NCBI RefSeq assembly: GCF_005771495.1
Contig: NZ_VAUW01000023.1
Span: 1 to 64,000 of the forward strand
Direction of reading: 5' to 3'
Length of the DNA stretch: 64,000 nt
DNA from: Maribacter sp. ACAM166
GTDB lineage: Bacteria; Bacteroidota; Bacteroidia; Flavobacteriales; Flavobacteriaceae
The translations under genes were made by a program, and so were the position numbers. Shown here piece after piece: positions 16,800-25,795 of this stretch. A model generated the notes under the pieces. That model made no database searches. It was not told the DNA's origin and saw only the letters and a program-made list of their open reading frames with translations. Position 1 is the stretch's first letter. Every line of letters starts with the position of its first letter.

Positions 16800-17358
16800 G
16801 AGGGTTGGTAAGTTGCTTTTTTTGTTAAAATAGGGACGATGACTGACAATAAAAATGAGACCGTTGGAGTAGTGGGAGGTCTAAAAGTAAAGTTTGAAAA
16901 TGCGTACAAAGAGTCTTTTATTTATAAAAGGTTTTTTTTAACGCTGATTAAATAATAAATACCAAAGAGAAGTACGGTCCGTTATAAGGTAGTGTATGTT
17001 ATTTTATTTCTGATGTTTTGAGCGCCAAAATAAGTGAGGTTTACGTCTTGTACGTAGCATTACAATCTAAGAAAAGGTTTCGGGGGAACTACCTTTATTA
17101 GACTTGGTGGGCATTTTTCATAACATGAGCATTGGAGGGATCGTACAATTTTGGTAATATCAACTGCAATTCTTATTCTTTCTACTTAAACAACTTAGTT
17201 TGAGACATAGCAACGAGATGTCTATACATAGAGTGGTGTTTTATTGGTCAAAGTCAGTTATTGAATTTGTTCATGGAACATCGCACTTTGAACAGGTATG
17301 TATTACTTACGTATCAACGCGGCAGTAGATGCGATTACGTTACAATAGACAAGATCAA

Positions 17359-17575
17359 AAAAAAGAAGCGCTGGTAGCTGTAGAATCTGAAGTGGTAATA
17401 TCAGTTTTTATTGAATAGGTAGGGGTTGAAGGAGCTGCTTATAAAGTAATTCCCTAAGCGGAGTTGGATAATTTAGCCTTTGTCTTCACAAGAAATGAAA
17501 GAATTAATTGGTAGGACCAAAGGAGGTCAAACTGAGGACGATTTTTTAATAGAAGTAAATAAAAAGGACCTCTAA
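17359..17575 (+). pseudogene. decayed coding relic, family not recognised
   Basis: The translation reads as protein-like segments broken by stops: KEALVAVESEVVISVFIE, stop, VGVEGAAYKVIP, stop, AELDNLAF. After a shift of frame it continues SSQEMKELIGRTKGG, then QTEDDFLIEVNKKDL, stop. The final stop (17573-17575) falls in the loop of the terminator hairpin, as expected for the true 3' end of a former gene. Codon choice looks coding, but no family is recognised. Two in-frame stops and one frameshift argue that it is dead. Confidence 0.45.
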
Positions 17576-17592
17576 TCAAAGAGGTCCTTTTT
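17561..17592. terminator. bidirectional intrinsic terminator
   Basis: A perfect 12-bp stem, AAAAAGGACCTC (17561-17572) and GAGGTCCTTTTT (17581-17592), has an 8-nt loop. It ends the decayed plus-strand relic and lies 36 bp after the minus-strand microprotein stop. Confidence 0.88.
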
Positions 17593-17628
17593 ATTTGTGG
17601 CTAAAGTTTAGTTTATGTAATGGAGTTT

Positions 17629-17718
17629 TTAATTATCGTTTTTGAGGTAGGGCTTTAAAACCGTTGTGAACAACAAAGCAACTACGTATATGATTAATAC
17701 TGTGATATAAGGATCCAT
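17629..17718 (-). CDS. possible 29-residue single-helix membrane microprotein
   Basis: The minus-strand ORF encodes MDPYITVLIIYVVALLFTTV, then LKPYLKNDN. This is a short polar start, one hydrophobic helix of about 20 residues and a basic/polar tail, the layout of small membrane regulators such as KdpF-sized proteins. No sequence relation to KdpF is claimed. The bidirectional terminator at 17561-17592 lies 36 bp downstream. That supports a real short transcript. No neighbouring gene on the same strand is close enough to suggest a partner. Confidence 0.35.
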   Translation of the reverse strand: MDPYITVLIIYVVALLFTTVLKPYLKNDN

Positions 17719-18144
17719 AGTATTGAAATTTAAGGCAATAGATTATGTTCGGTTAGTATATCAGTATTGGTTACGGGAACTTAATAAAATTATTGAATAA
17801 ACTGCTAAAGTTTAACTTGTAGTTATTTTTAATAAGTTGCCATTGAGAATTTAATTTCATTCGAAAAATCTCAAAAGAATTGGACTGTACCTTTATATAT
17901 ATATAATAAGATAATTTAGAGGCCAATAATAAACAGGCGTAGACGATTAATGTGTATAGGTATGGGGACATACACAAAAGAACGAAATAGTAGGCTATCT
18001 CTTACATTTTGCGAGTGCAGTTCATCGAAAGGTATGTTTTTTTCGTTGAAATACATGTTTCGACTCTTTGTATTAGCGATTTGAGTAATATTGTAATCAA
18101 GGAATTTTAGCGATATTTCGAATGATTCTCGTAAATAATAGATA

Positions 18145-19062
18145 TTATAAAAAACTATCCTCGTGCTTGTAAGCTTCTAGAACTGCCAACTCACCATCTT
18201 TACCTTGTTTTGAGTTTCCATGCTCCATACCAAGAACTCCATTAAAACCTTTTTCATGTATCCATTTAAAGACGTTACGGTAATTGATTTCACCTGTGGT
18301 AGGTTCGTTTCTTCCCGGATTATCCCCAATTTGTATATAGGCTATTTCATTCCAAGTAAGGTTCATATTATGTATTAGATGACCTTCATTCTTTTGCATA
18401 TGATAGATATCATACAGTATTTTGCACGCGGGACTATTTACACCCTTACATATCAAATAAGTTTGTTCAGAAGTCTGTAGGTGAAGATTAGGCGAGTCTG
18501 ATAGTGGTTCTAAGACCATTGTCAGTCCATGTGGTTCAAAAATCTCTGCACCACGACGTAAGGCTTCGATAACATTGGCATTCTGAATACCAATAGGTAA
18601 ATTTCTTTCATAACCGCCAGGCACAACGGTCATCCATTTGGCATTTACGCGTTTTGCTACGTCTACGGCTTTTCGGCATCCATCTAAAAAAATATCTAGA
18701 TGCTCCTGTTTGCCTGCTGCTAGGGTGTTTTCCATATTCCCGCCTTTATCAACAACGAAAACGCCCATAGTCATACCTCGTTTTGCTAAAGTTTCACCCA
18801 TTTTTTCTTGTAGGGCTATATCTCGCTTCATCATATTATTATCCTCAAATGCAGTAAATCCTTGATCTGCCATAAAATTTATTTGATCAATGGGGCCTTC
18901 ACCAGCGAGATGTTTGAACATGCCTAAATGTGGTGCGTATTTCAAATTAAATTTATACGCATTTACAGAACTATTTAAGGTATTGGCATAAGATAAGGTA
19001 CTGCCAATTGAAATAGCCCCTGTGCTTAAGGCTGTTTTTTGAATAAAACTTCTTCTTTTCAT
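18145..19062 (-). CDS. hydroxypyruvate isomerase-like TIM-barrel protein, Tat-exported
   Basis: A 305-residue AP-endonuclease-2/xylose-isomerase-like TIM barrel of the hydroxypyruvate isomerase group. The N-terminus carries a twin-arginine-like signal (MKRRSFIQKTALSTGAISIG), so it is probably exported folded to the periplasm. Metal-site motifs are LTMVLEPLSDSP (Glu, about 180), ILYDIYHMQ (Asp and His, about 213), IGDNPGRNEPTTGEINY and GVLGMEHGNS (Glu, about 282). It lies downstream of the GMC oxidoreductase and its small subunit on the same strand, separated by a hairpin at 19081-19120. I infer that it acts on sugars produced by that oxidase, because its real substrate is not visible. Confidence 0.85.
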   Translation of the reverse strand: MKRRSFIQKTALSTGAISIGSTLSYANTLNSSVNAYKFNLKYAPHLGMFKHLAGEGPIDQINFMADQGFTAFEDNNMMKRDIALQEKMGETLAKRGMTMGVFVVDKGGNMENTLAAGKQEHLDIFLDGCRKAVDVAKRVNAKWMTVVPGGYERNLPIGIQNANVIEALRRGAEIFEPHGLTMVLEPLSDSPNLHLQTSEQTYLICKGVNSPACKILYDIYHMQKNEGHLIHNMNLTWNEIAYIQIGDNPGRNEPTTGEINYRNVFKWIHEKGFNGVLGMEHGNSKQGKDGELAVLEAYKHEDSFL

Positions 19063-19080
19063 AACTATAGGGTTTAAACA

Positions 19081-19120
19081 AAAAAGCCAAGGGAATATAA
19101 AATCTTCCTCTTGGCTTTTT
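19081..19120 (-). terminator. intrinsic terminator between operon genes
   Basis: AAAAAGCCAAGGGAA (19081-19095) pairs with TTCCTCTTGGCTTTTT (19105-19120) apart from one bulge. It sits between the subunit-3 gene and the isomerase gene on the minus strand, with an A-tract on the plus strand that gives a U-tract in the minus-strand RNA. It may be a partial terminator that lowers isomerase expression. Confidence 0.7.
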
Positions 19121-19142
19121 GATTGATAAATTATTTACAGGT

Positions 19143-19790
19143 TTATAAGGACCAGTCCTTGCCACCGGTAAGCTCTTGAACATCTGCACAGGCAATATAC
19201 TCGCCTGGTATCGGTAAATATACCAAAACTTCCTCTCCAACATATTCAGAGGCCTTATAGCCCCAAATGACCATTCCTCGTAAATTATTTGCAAAGGCGA
19301 ACCTAGTTGTAGCTTCATCAAGTGTAGAAGTTTTACCTTCTGCGATAGCTTTTGTATAACTGGTTATGGACTCAAGCATTTTTGTTTGGTCTTCTTTGGA
19401 AAACTTTAATGAACTAGATAGTACTGGCTCTAAATCATCAGCAGTTAAATCATCAGCTTTTTCTTTTCCAGAAGCTGCTAACGTTTTATCCAAAAATTTT
19501 CCCATTGACATTTTGAAAAAATCTTGTTGCTCTTTCTCCATCACGTCATTGGCGAACTTGTCAATAAAAATATCGACCTGAACTTCTGATGCAGATGGTG
19601 TATCTGTTTTTGGCAAAATAATGTCCACTAATTTGGTTAGAACATTACCTTCTTCTTGTGTTAAGAATTCGGGTGTCCAAGTAATAGCAGGTTCACTTTT
19701 GCAACTTTGTACAATTCCTAATAGAGTTGGGGTTGCCACTATATATCCAAGTGACAGTCCCATATTCTTCAATACGCGTCTTCTATCCAT
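19143..19790 (-). CDS. gluconate 2-dehydrogenase subunit 3-family protein
   Basis: A 215-residue small subunit of membrane-bound sugar dehydrogenases (PF13618 type). The N-terminus has a twin-arginine motif (MDRRRVLKNMGLSLG) and then a possible lipobox (IVQSC), so it should be Tat-exported and perhaps lipid-anchored. The body is helical and has LTQEEGNVLTKLVDIILPKTDTPSA near the start, typical of the family, and a GMVIWGYKASEYVGEEVL segment near the end. Its start overlaps the stop of the GMC gene by 1 bp, so the two are translationally coupled. The catalytic subunit lacks a signal, so this subunit probably carries it across the membrane. Confidence 0.88.
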   Translation of the reverse strand: MDRRRVLKNMGLSLGYIVATPTLLGIVQSCKSEPAITWTPEFLTQEEGNVLTKLVDIILPKTDTPSASEVQVDIFIDKFANDVMEKEQQDFFKMSMGKFLDKTLAASGKEKADDLTADDLEPVLSSSLKFSKEDQTKMLESITSYTKAIAEGKTSTLDEATTRFAFANNLRGMVIWGYKASEYVGEEVLVYLPIPGEYIACADVQELTGGKDWSL

Positions 19791-21502
19791 TATATATTTC
19801 CTTTTTTAAGTTCTTTAACCGCATGGTCTGCAGCTCTAGCCGTAAAGGCCATGTATGTTAATGATGGATTTACACAACTCGCTGAAGTCATGAAAGACCC
19901 ATCCGTTACATAAACGTTAGATACATCATGTAACTGGTTGTTCCCGTTTAAAACAGATGTTTTTCTATCTCTACCCATGCGGGCAGTTCCCATTTCATGA
20001 ATCCCTAAACCTAAAGCACTCTCATTATCGTAGCCTTTTACTTCTCTAAGTCCGGCTTTTTTCAACATTTCAACAGCCGACTCTAGTATGTCCTTACGCA
20101 TTTTTAGTTCATTTTCTTGAAGCTCAGCATCAAAAGTAACGGTAGGTAGACCCCAATCATCCAATTTGTCATAGTCTAATGTAAATCTATTGTTTTCGTA
20201 AGGAAGCACTTCTCCAAAGCCCATCATCCCAAAGGTCCATCCCCCTGGTTTTAAAACAGCTTCTTTTAATTCTTTTCCATGAGAAAGCTCGGCTATAGTT
20301 TCTTCCCAATCACCTCTTGAGGCACCACCTTGATAACCAAATCCTCGTTTATAATCGGTTCTATCGGTATCGCCACCTATATTTCTAAATCTAGGAATAT
20401 AGATGCCACTTGGTTTTCTTCCTTTATAATATTTATCCTCAAACCCATCAAATTTACCAGAAGCACCTACCTGTAGTTGATGATCCATAATATTACGTCC
20501 TAATTGATCAGACTCATTACCCATACCATTAGGGAATGTATCAGATTTTGATTGCATTAATATCGAGGTCGACGCAATTGCAGAGGCACAAAGAAATATT
20601 ACTTTGGCCTTAAACTCAAAAGTTTCTTTAGTTATACTATCTATTACCCTAACACCTGTTGCTTTTTTTGTTTTAGGGTCATACATTACTTCATGTACTA
20701 TAGAATCTGGTCTAAGTGTCATATTGCCGGTAGCTTCTGCTGCTGGCAAAGTAGAAGAAAGACTACTGAAATAAGCGCCAAAAGGACACCCTCTTATACA
20801 TCTGTTTCTATATTGACATTTACTTCTGCCGTCAAACTGTTTCGTCCCTGTTAAGTGAGCAGTACGGCCCGCCGTTACCACACGACCATCAAAATTTTCG
20901 GATACTTTTTCCTTTATATGTTCCTCAACACAGTTAAGCTCCATCATAGGTAAAAAGTCACTATCAGGTAACTGTGGTAAATTTAATGCTTCACCACTGA
21001 CCCCAATATAATTTTCAACTTTAGAATACCACGGTGCAATATCTTTATACCTTACGGGCCAGTCAATGGCGACACTTTCTTTTTTATTAGCATTAAAATC
21101 GATATCACTCCAACGGTAACTTTGACGCCCCCATTGTAAAGAACGACCTCCTAAATGATAACCTCGCATCCAATCAAAACGTTTCGTTTCGTTATATGGA
21201 TGCTCTTTGTCATTTACAAACCACATATGGCTTGCTTGATTCGTAGTGTACCCAGTTCTATTTTGTTTGGGTTGTTGCTCAATTATCTCCTTCGTAGCGG
21301 CACCACCATTTGGAAAATCCCAAGGATCTTTATTTGCGGTGACATAGTCATCTATATGCTTTACCATTCGACCACGTTCTAAAACCAATGTTTTTAGGCC
21401 TGCCTCACATAATTCTTTTGCGGCCCAACCACCACTAATACCTGTTCCTACAACAATAGCGTCGTAGGATTCTTGCTCGTTATTGTAATAAAATTTGCTC
21501 AT
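19790..21502 (-). CDS. GMC oxidoreductase, sugar dehydrogenase catalytic subunit, copy 1
   Basis: A 570-residue flavoprotein of the GMC family, closest in plan to the alpha subunits of gluconate, fructose and FAD-glucose dehydrogenases. The FAD motif is YDAIVVGTGISGGWAAKEL (about 14-32). A CX5CX3C cluster, CQYRNRCIRGCPFG (about 234), corresponds to the [3Fe-4S] ligands known in FAD-glucose dehydrogenases. The C-terminal GMC domain has GLGIHEMGTARMG and VNPSLTYMAFTARAA, with catalytic His and Asn. There is no signal peptide, so export probably depends on the coupled subunit-3 partner. A cytochrome c subunit is not encoded nearby. Proposed role: oxidation of sugars, possibly at C3. Confidence 0.9.
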   Translation of the reverse strand: MSKFYYNNEQESYDAIVVGTGISGGWAAKELCEAGLKTLVLERGRMVKHIDDYVTANKDPWDFPNGGAATKEIIEQQPKQNRTGYTTNQASHMWFVNDKEHPYNETKRFDWMRGYHLGGRSLQWGRQSYRWSDIDFNANKKESVAIDWPVRYKDIAPWYSKVENYIGVSGEALNLPQLPDSDFLPMMELNCVEEHIKEKVSENFDGRVVTAGRTAHLTGTKQFDGRSKCQYRNRCIRGCPFGAYFSSLSSTLPAAEATGNMTLRPDSIVHEVMYDPKTKKATGVRVIDSITKETFEFKAKVIFLCASAIASTSILMQSKSDTFPNGMGNESDQLGRNIMDHQLQVGASGKFDGFEDKYYKGRKPSGIYIPRFRNIGGDTDRTDYKRGFGYQGGASRGDWEETIAELSHGKELKEAVLKPGGWTFGMMGFGEVLPYENNRFTLDYDKLDDWGLPTVTFDAELQENELKMRKDILESAVEMLKKAGLREVKGYDNESALGLGIHEMGTARMGRDRKTSVLNGNNQLHDVSNVYVTDGSFMTSASCVNPSLTYMAFTARAADHAVKELKKGNI

Positions 21503-21675
21503 AAAAGTTGTTTATTCTATAAATTTATTGAATATAAAATTAATTCTATACATTTAATGTCCATTCTTCTTGCGAAATTCGCTAAAATTAGCAAAAAGTA
21601 AGAGTATTAAACCAATTAAATATATTTAACGGTAACCATTGAGGTTATATTTTAAACTACAGCAAACAACCAAAC

Positions 21676-22668
21676 ATGAAAAGAAGAAAGTTTATTCAAA
21701 ATGCCACTACAGCAGGTTTTGGGGTCACACTATTAGGAACTTACGCATGTAAGCAAACCAAAAAAGAGAATACCGAGAATACAGAAACTGCACTAGACGA
21801 CCAGATGTTAGAGCCATTTTTTAAATTGTCCTTAGCACAATGGTCAATACATAAAATGATTAATGATGATGGTGTTGATCCGTATACTTTTGCCGAAAAA
21901 GCTAAAAATTGGGGTTTTACTGGGTTAGAATATGTGAGCCAGTTATATAATCCGGAATTGTCTGATGCTGATTATTCCGCAGAGGCAATGGCGAATTTTG
22001 TTTCTAAATCTAATGCCGAAGCTGAAAAGCACGGTATGAAGAACGTTTTAATCATGATTGATGGTCAAGGTAATCTTGCAGTGAATGATGAGGCTGAACG
22101 AAATGAAACCGTTGAAAAACACAAAAAATGGGTAGATGCTGCCGCTGCTATGAGTTGTCATTCTATACGAGTAAACCTAAATGGAAGTGATGTCCCAGAA
22201 GAATGGAAGGTTAACGCCGTAGACGGCTTGACAAAATTAGCTACATATGCCAAAGCTAAAAACATTAACATCTTGGTAGAGAATCATGGAGGACTTTCCT
22301 CGAACGGAGCTTTACATGCAGCCGTTATGAAAGAAGTGGGTATGGATAATTGTGGTTCACTACCCGATTTCGGTAATTTTTGTATTGAGAGAAAACCAGA
22401 TAGTTGGGATTGTCTAAAGGAATATGACAAGTATAAAGGAGTAAAAGAATTAATGCCATTTGCGAAAGCCGTAAGTGCTAAATCGAATAATTTCGATGCT
22501 GATGGTTATGATACAGGTATAGACTATGTTGAAATGCTGAGAATAGTAAAAGAAGCAGGTTACACAGGGTATATAGGTGTTGAATTTGAAGGTTCTGAAA
22601 TAAGTGAAGAAGCAGGAATTATTGCTACAAGGGATTTATTATTAAAAGCATCCAAAGAACTGGGTTAA
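21676..22668 (+). CDS. sugar phosphate isomerase/epimerase, Tat-type lipoprotein
   Basis: A 330-residue TIM barrel of the xylose-isomerase-like superfamily. It opens with MKRRKFIQNATTAGFG (twin arginine) and a lipobox-like GTYAC, so it is probably exported and lipidated. Motifs include LSLAQWSIHKMI, WGFTGLEYVSQLY, INILVENHGGLSSN (metal Glu, about 200), CGSLPDFGNFCI (Asp, about 232) and YIGVEFEGSEIS (Glu, about 307). It is divergent from the GMC operon and first in a run with a DinB-like gene and an MFS permease. It is probably part of the same sugar pathway; the exact reaction is unknown. Confidence 0.83.
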   Translation: MKRRKFIQNATTAGFGVTLLGTYACKQTKKENTENTETALDDQMLEPFFKLSLAQWSIHKMINDDGVDPYTFAEKAKNWGFTGLEYVSQLYNPELSDADYSAEAMANFVSKSNAEAEKHGMKNVLIMIDGQGNLAVNDEAERNETVEKHKKWVDAAAAMSCHSIRVNLNGSDVPEEWKVNAVDGLTKLATYAKAKNINILVENHGGLSSNGALHAAVMKEVGMDNCGSLPDFGNFCIERKPDSWDCLKEYDKYKGVKELMPFAKAVSAKSNNFDADGYDTGIDYVEMLRIVKEAGYTGYIGVEFEGSEISEEAGIIATRDLLLKASKELG

Positions 22669-22685
22669 TCTAGATAGTATTACAT

Positions 22686-23129
22686 ATGAAAGCCTTTTTT
22701 AATGAAATTTTTGATTACAATTATTATTGTAATAAAAAACTTATAGATGAATGTTTAGAATTGGTTGAATTGCCACTAAAAACAAAAAGTTTATTTAGCC
22801 ATATTCTAAACGCTCATGATATTTGGAATGCTCGGATATTGGGAAAAGCATCTGGATATAAGGTTTGGCAAGAACACGACGTTAAAAATTGGGCGGATAT
22901 ACATTATGAAAACCAACGTAGCTCTTTTGAAATCATGTCTAATGCCGATGAGTTTGATAAGCGTATAGATTACGAGAATTCTGAGGGCCGAATTTTCACT
23001 AATACCTTACAGGAAATGCTTTTTCATATTATAAATCATTCCACTAATCACAGAGGGCAAATAGCGGTAGATTTTAGGAATAATGGGATAACACCTATTG
23101 GTTTAGATTATGTCCATTATAAAAGATAG
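22686..23129 (+). CDS. DinB/YfiT-like putative metalloenzyme
   Basis: A 147-residue four-helix protein of the DinB-like superfamily. It carries the usual metal-binding histidines: one in FSHILNAHDIWNARI (about 36-43) and two in FHIINHSTNHRGQIA (about 117-127). DinB-like proteins include bacillithiol-S-transferases and thiol-dependent enzymes, and the substrate here is not known. It starts 17 bp after the isomerase gene and its stop directly abuts the ATG of the MFS gene, so the three genes probably form one operon. Length is typical. Confidence 0.85.
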   Translation: MKAFFNEIFDYNYYCNKKLIDECLELVELPLKTKSLFSHILNAHDIWNARILGKASGYKVWQEHDVKNWADIHYENQRSSFEIMSNADEFDKRIDYENSEGRIFTNTLQEMLFHIINHSTNHRGQIAVDFRNNGITPIGLDYVHYKR

Positions 23130-24359
23130 ATGAGAAATAAAGTACGAGCACAGCTGTGCTTCATGATGTTTCTCGAATTCTTTATTTGGGGTGCATGGTT
23201 TGTTACTCTAGGTACATTTTTAGGAAATAATCTAAAAGCTACAGATGGTGAAATTGCATTAGCATTTTCCACACAATCATGGGGAGCTATTATTGCTCCC
23301 TTTGTGATTGGAATTATTGCAGATAGGTATTTTAATGCTGAACGCATATTAGGAATATTACATCTTTTGGGGGCTGTTCTTATGTACTTTATGTATATGA
23401 GTGCAGAGTTTGATACCTTCTATCTTTTTATTTTAGGATATATGGTTTTATATATGCCGACCTTGGCCTTGGTTAATTCGGTGTCCTTTAATCAAATGCG
23501 AAACCCTGCCAAGGAGTTTTCTATGGTTCGTGTGTTTGGGACGTTGGGATGGATTATGGCCGGACTTTCAATTAGCTATATTTTTAATTGGGATCAAGGG
23601 ACAAATATAGGGGACGGGCTTCTGAGAAACACATTTCTAATGACCGCCATTGCATCCTTACTTTTAGGATTGTTTAGCTTCACATTGCCCAAAACACCTC
23701 CTAAGGCCACAAAATCAGAAAAATTTAATATAAAGGAGCTTTTAGGATTGGATTCTCTTAGTTTATTCAAGGATAAAAACTTTTTGATTTTCTTTATTTC
23801 ATCCGTTTTAATTTGTATTCCATTAGCATTTTATTATCAAAATGCCAATCCGTTTCTAGTTGAGGTGGGAATGGAAAATCCCACAGGAAAAATGACATTA
23901 GGGCAAGTGTCTGAAATAGTATTCATGCTGTTATTACCCTATTTCTTCACCAAATTCGGGTTTAAGAAAACAATTCTTGTTGCCATGGCCGCTTGGGTAA
24001 TCCGTTATTTGCTGTTTGCATTTGGCGATGTTGGTGAGCTAGGTTTTATGTTGCTCACTGGGATAGCGCTTCACGGTATTTGTTATGATTTTTTCTTTGT
24101 TTCGGGTCAGATTTATACCGATAGTAAGGCGGGAGCAAAGTTTAAGAGTTCTGCTCAAGGCTTAATTACATTGGCAACCTATGGAGTAGGAATGTTGATA
24201 GGATTTTGGGTAGCCGGAGAAATCTCCACTGCATATCTTTTGAATGACGGCAAACATGTCTGGGAGACCATCTGGTTGTATCCAGCAGGTTTTGCTTTAG
24301 TAGTGTTTGTTTTGTTCGTAATTTTCTTTAAAACTGAGAAAATAGACTATCAGTCTTAG
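23130..24359 (+). CDS. nucleoside:H+ symporter-family MFS permease (NupG-like)
   Basis: A 409-residue inner-membrane transporter with about 12 helices, of the Nuc_H_symporter branch of the major facilitator superfamily. The start, CFMMFLEFFIWGAWFVTLGT, is typical of NupG/XapB. The family segments SFNQMRNPAKEFSMVRVFG and GICYDFFFVSGQIYTD (about 315) are present. NupG itself imports nucleosides. Bacteroidota paralogues in sugar loci may instead import sugars or keto-sugars, and the setting here favours that, which is inference. It is the third gene of the isomerase-DinB-MFS unit. Confidence 0.87.
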   Translation: MRNKVRAQLCFMMFLEFFIWGAWFVTLGTFLGNNLKATDGEIALAFSTQSWGAIIAPFVIGIIADRYFNAERILGILHLLGAVLMYFMYMSAEFDTFYLFILGYMVLYMPTLALVNSVSFNQMRNPAKEFSMVRVFGTLGWIMAGLSISYIFNWDQGTNIGDGLLRNTFLMTAIASLLLGLFSFTLPKTPPKATKSEKFNIKELLGLDSLSLFKDKNFLIFFISSVLICIPLAFYYQNANPFLVEVGMENPTGKMTLGQVSEIVFMLLLPYFFTKFGFKKTILVAMAAWVIRYLLFAFGDVGELGFMLLTGIALHGICYDFFFVSGQIYTDSKAGAKFKSSAQGLITLATYGVGMLIGFWVAGEISTAYLLNDGKHVWETIWLYPAGFALVVFVLFVIFFKTEKIDYQS

Positions 24360-24583
24360 ATAATTTCTCTAAATTAAACCCCTGAAATTATTTCTTGAAA
24401 ATAGCTTTCATTTTTTTATAGATTTATGCTATAATTTATTGGCAAATAACATAATGTCAGTAAGTTAAAAGGGTTGCGGTATAAGTCAAATCTTGAATGG
24501 ATTACTTGTTCGTTAAGAATGTGGCAGAATACGAAATAAAATAGAATTTAGAGGAACATATATTCAACTTAAACAGATTAAAA

Positions 24584-25723
24584 ATGCCAAAGAAAATACG
24601 CTTAGGAATATTAGGAGGGGGAGGCGATTCCCTAATCGGAGTGCTGCATAGAGTGGCATCACACATCAACGATAATTATCAAATCACAGGAGCAGTTTTT
24701 AATCCAGATTTTGAAGTCAGTTTAGCTTTTGCGAAGGAAATTGATGTTCCTTTAAATAGAATTTATAAGGATTTCGATACTTTAATTGAAGAAGAATTAA
24801 AGTTGCCTGAAGATGAGCGAATTCAAGTATGTTCAATACTTACGCCAAATTTCTTGCATTATCCTATGGCCAAAAAATTATTGGATAATGGTTTTCATGT
24901 AATTTGCGAAAAGCCAATGACAACTTCGTTGGACGAGGCCAAAGATTTGCAAAAGTCCCATGAAAAAGCAGGTACTGTTTTTGCATTGACCCATACGTAT
25001 ACTGGCTACCCAATGGTCCGTCAAATGCGTGAAATGATAAAAGCTGAAGCATTAGGAAAGATACATAAAGTAGATGTGGTTTATTATCAAGGGTGGGTCA
25101 ATACGATTATTCATGACAAAGAAAAAAGGTCTTCAGTATGGAGATTAGATCCTAAAAAAGCAGGTATCAGCTCATGTATGGCTGATATTGGGGTGCATGC
25201 TTTCAACCTTGTTGAGTATACCACCGGTTTAAAAGTAAATGAATTGCTTTGCGATTTTAATTACTTGTATGAAGATAATAAGATGGATGTAGATGGTACG
25301 GTACTTATACGCATGGGAGACCATGTAAAAGGAGTGCTAAGAGGTAGCCAAGTTGCTACCGGAGAAGAAAATGGTTTAGCCATTGCTATTTATGGTGAAA
25401 AAGGTGCTTTCCGTTGGGAGCAGGAACGTCCAAACTTTTTATATAAATTGAGCGACACCGAACCTACTCAGATTTATAAACCAGGACATGCCTATAACTC
25501 AGAATTGTCTTTGGATGGAACTAAACTGCCTGCTGGTCACCCAGAAGGGATTTTTGATTCTATGGCGAACATCTATTTGGGTGTAGCAAAAGCTATTAGA
25601 GGTGAAAAATACAACGATGGTGAATTCCCAACTATGATTGATGGTGTTCGCGGGATGAATTTTATTGAGGCCACGGTAGATTCTCATAAAAATGGAAATA
25701 CGTGGGTTGCTTTAGAAAAGTAA
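24584..25723 (+). CDS. Gfo/Idh/MocA-family NAD(P)-dependent sugar dehydrogenase
   Basis: A 379-residue cytoplasmic oxidoreductase. The Rossmann fold begins IRLGILGGGGDSLIG (glycine-rich loop, about 4-18), and the family motif EKPMTTSLDEA lies at about 109. The substrate-side segment has SCMADIGVHAFNLVEYTTG (about 196-214) with the conserved Asp and His. The C-terminal domain is complete. Relatives oxidise or reduce inositols, glucosides and keto-sugars. Here it could reduce 3-keto sugars made by the GMC enzymes, but this is inference. A 224-bp gap precedes it and a strong terminator follows. Confidence 0.88.
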   Translation: MPKKIRLGILGGGGDSLIGVLHRVASHINDNYQITGAVFNPDFEVSLAFAKEIDVPLNRIYKDFDTLIEEELKLPEDERIQVCSILTPNFLHYPMAKKLLDNGFHVICEKPMTTSLDEAKDLQKSHEKAGTVFALTHTYTGYPMVRQMREMIKAEALGKIHKVDVVYYQGWVNTIIHDKEKRSSVWRLDPKKAGISSCMADIGVHAFNLVEYTTGLKVNELLCDFNYLYEDNKMDVDGTVLIRMGDHVKGVLRGSQVATGEENGLAIAIYGEKGAFRWEQERPNFLYKLSDTEPTQIYKPGHAYNSELSLDGTKLPAGHPEGIFDSMANIYLGVAKAIRGEKYNDGEFPTMIDGVRGMNFIEATVDSHKNGNTWVALEK

Positions 25724-25743
25724 TTTAACTGAAATCATTAAAT

Positions 25744-25775
25744 ATAAGAGCCGCATAATGCGGCTCTTATTGTTT
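25744..25775. terminator. intrinsic terminator
   Basis: A perfect 12-bp stem, ATAAGAGCCGCA (25744-25755) and TGCGGCTCTTAT (25759-25770), has a TAA loop and then TGTTT. It lies between the convergent dehydrogenase and ASCH genes. Confidence 0.85.
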
Positions 25776-25795
25776 GCTGAAAATAGGGGTGTCCA

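Larger units (their letters stand above)
16800..18144. other. 1.3-kb gene-poor region with relics
   Basis: No intact ordinary gene is seen. It holds a weak 38-codon plus-strand ORF (16839-16955), a decayed plus-strand coding relic (about 17359-17575), a strong bidirectional terminator (17561-17592) and a possible 29-residue minus-strand membrane microprotein (17629-17718). Otherwise it is A+T-rich sequence with stops in all frames. A 68-codon minus-strand frame (17771-17977) has no supporting trait. Confidence 0.5.

Noticed and set aside
16839-16955. Plus-strand ORF of 38 codons starting MTDNKNETVGVVGG
   Set aside because: Too short, no recognised family, no signal and no nearby terminator. 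Kept only as a remark on the gene-poor region.
17629-17718. KdpF subunit of a potassium ATPase
   Set aside because: Only size and one helix are shared; no kdpA, kdpB or kdpC gene lies nearby and the sequence does not match.
17771-17977. Minus-strand frame of 68 codons
   Set aside because: Lys/Asn-rich and low in complexity, no conserved trait; looks like a chance frame in A+T-rich DNA.
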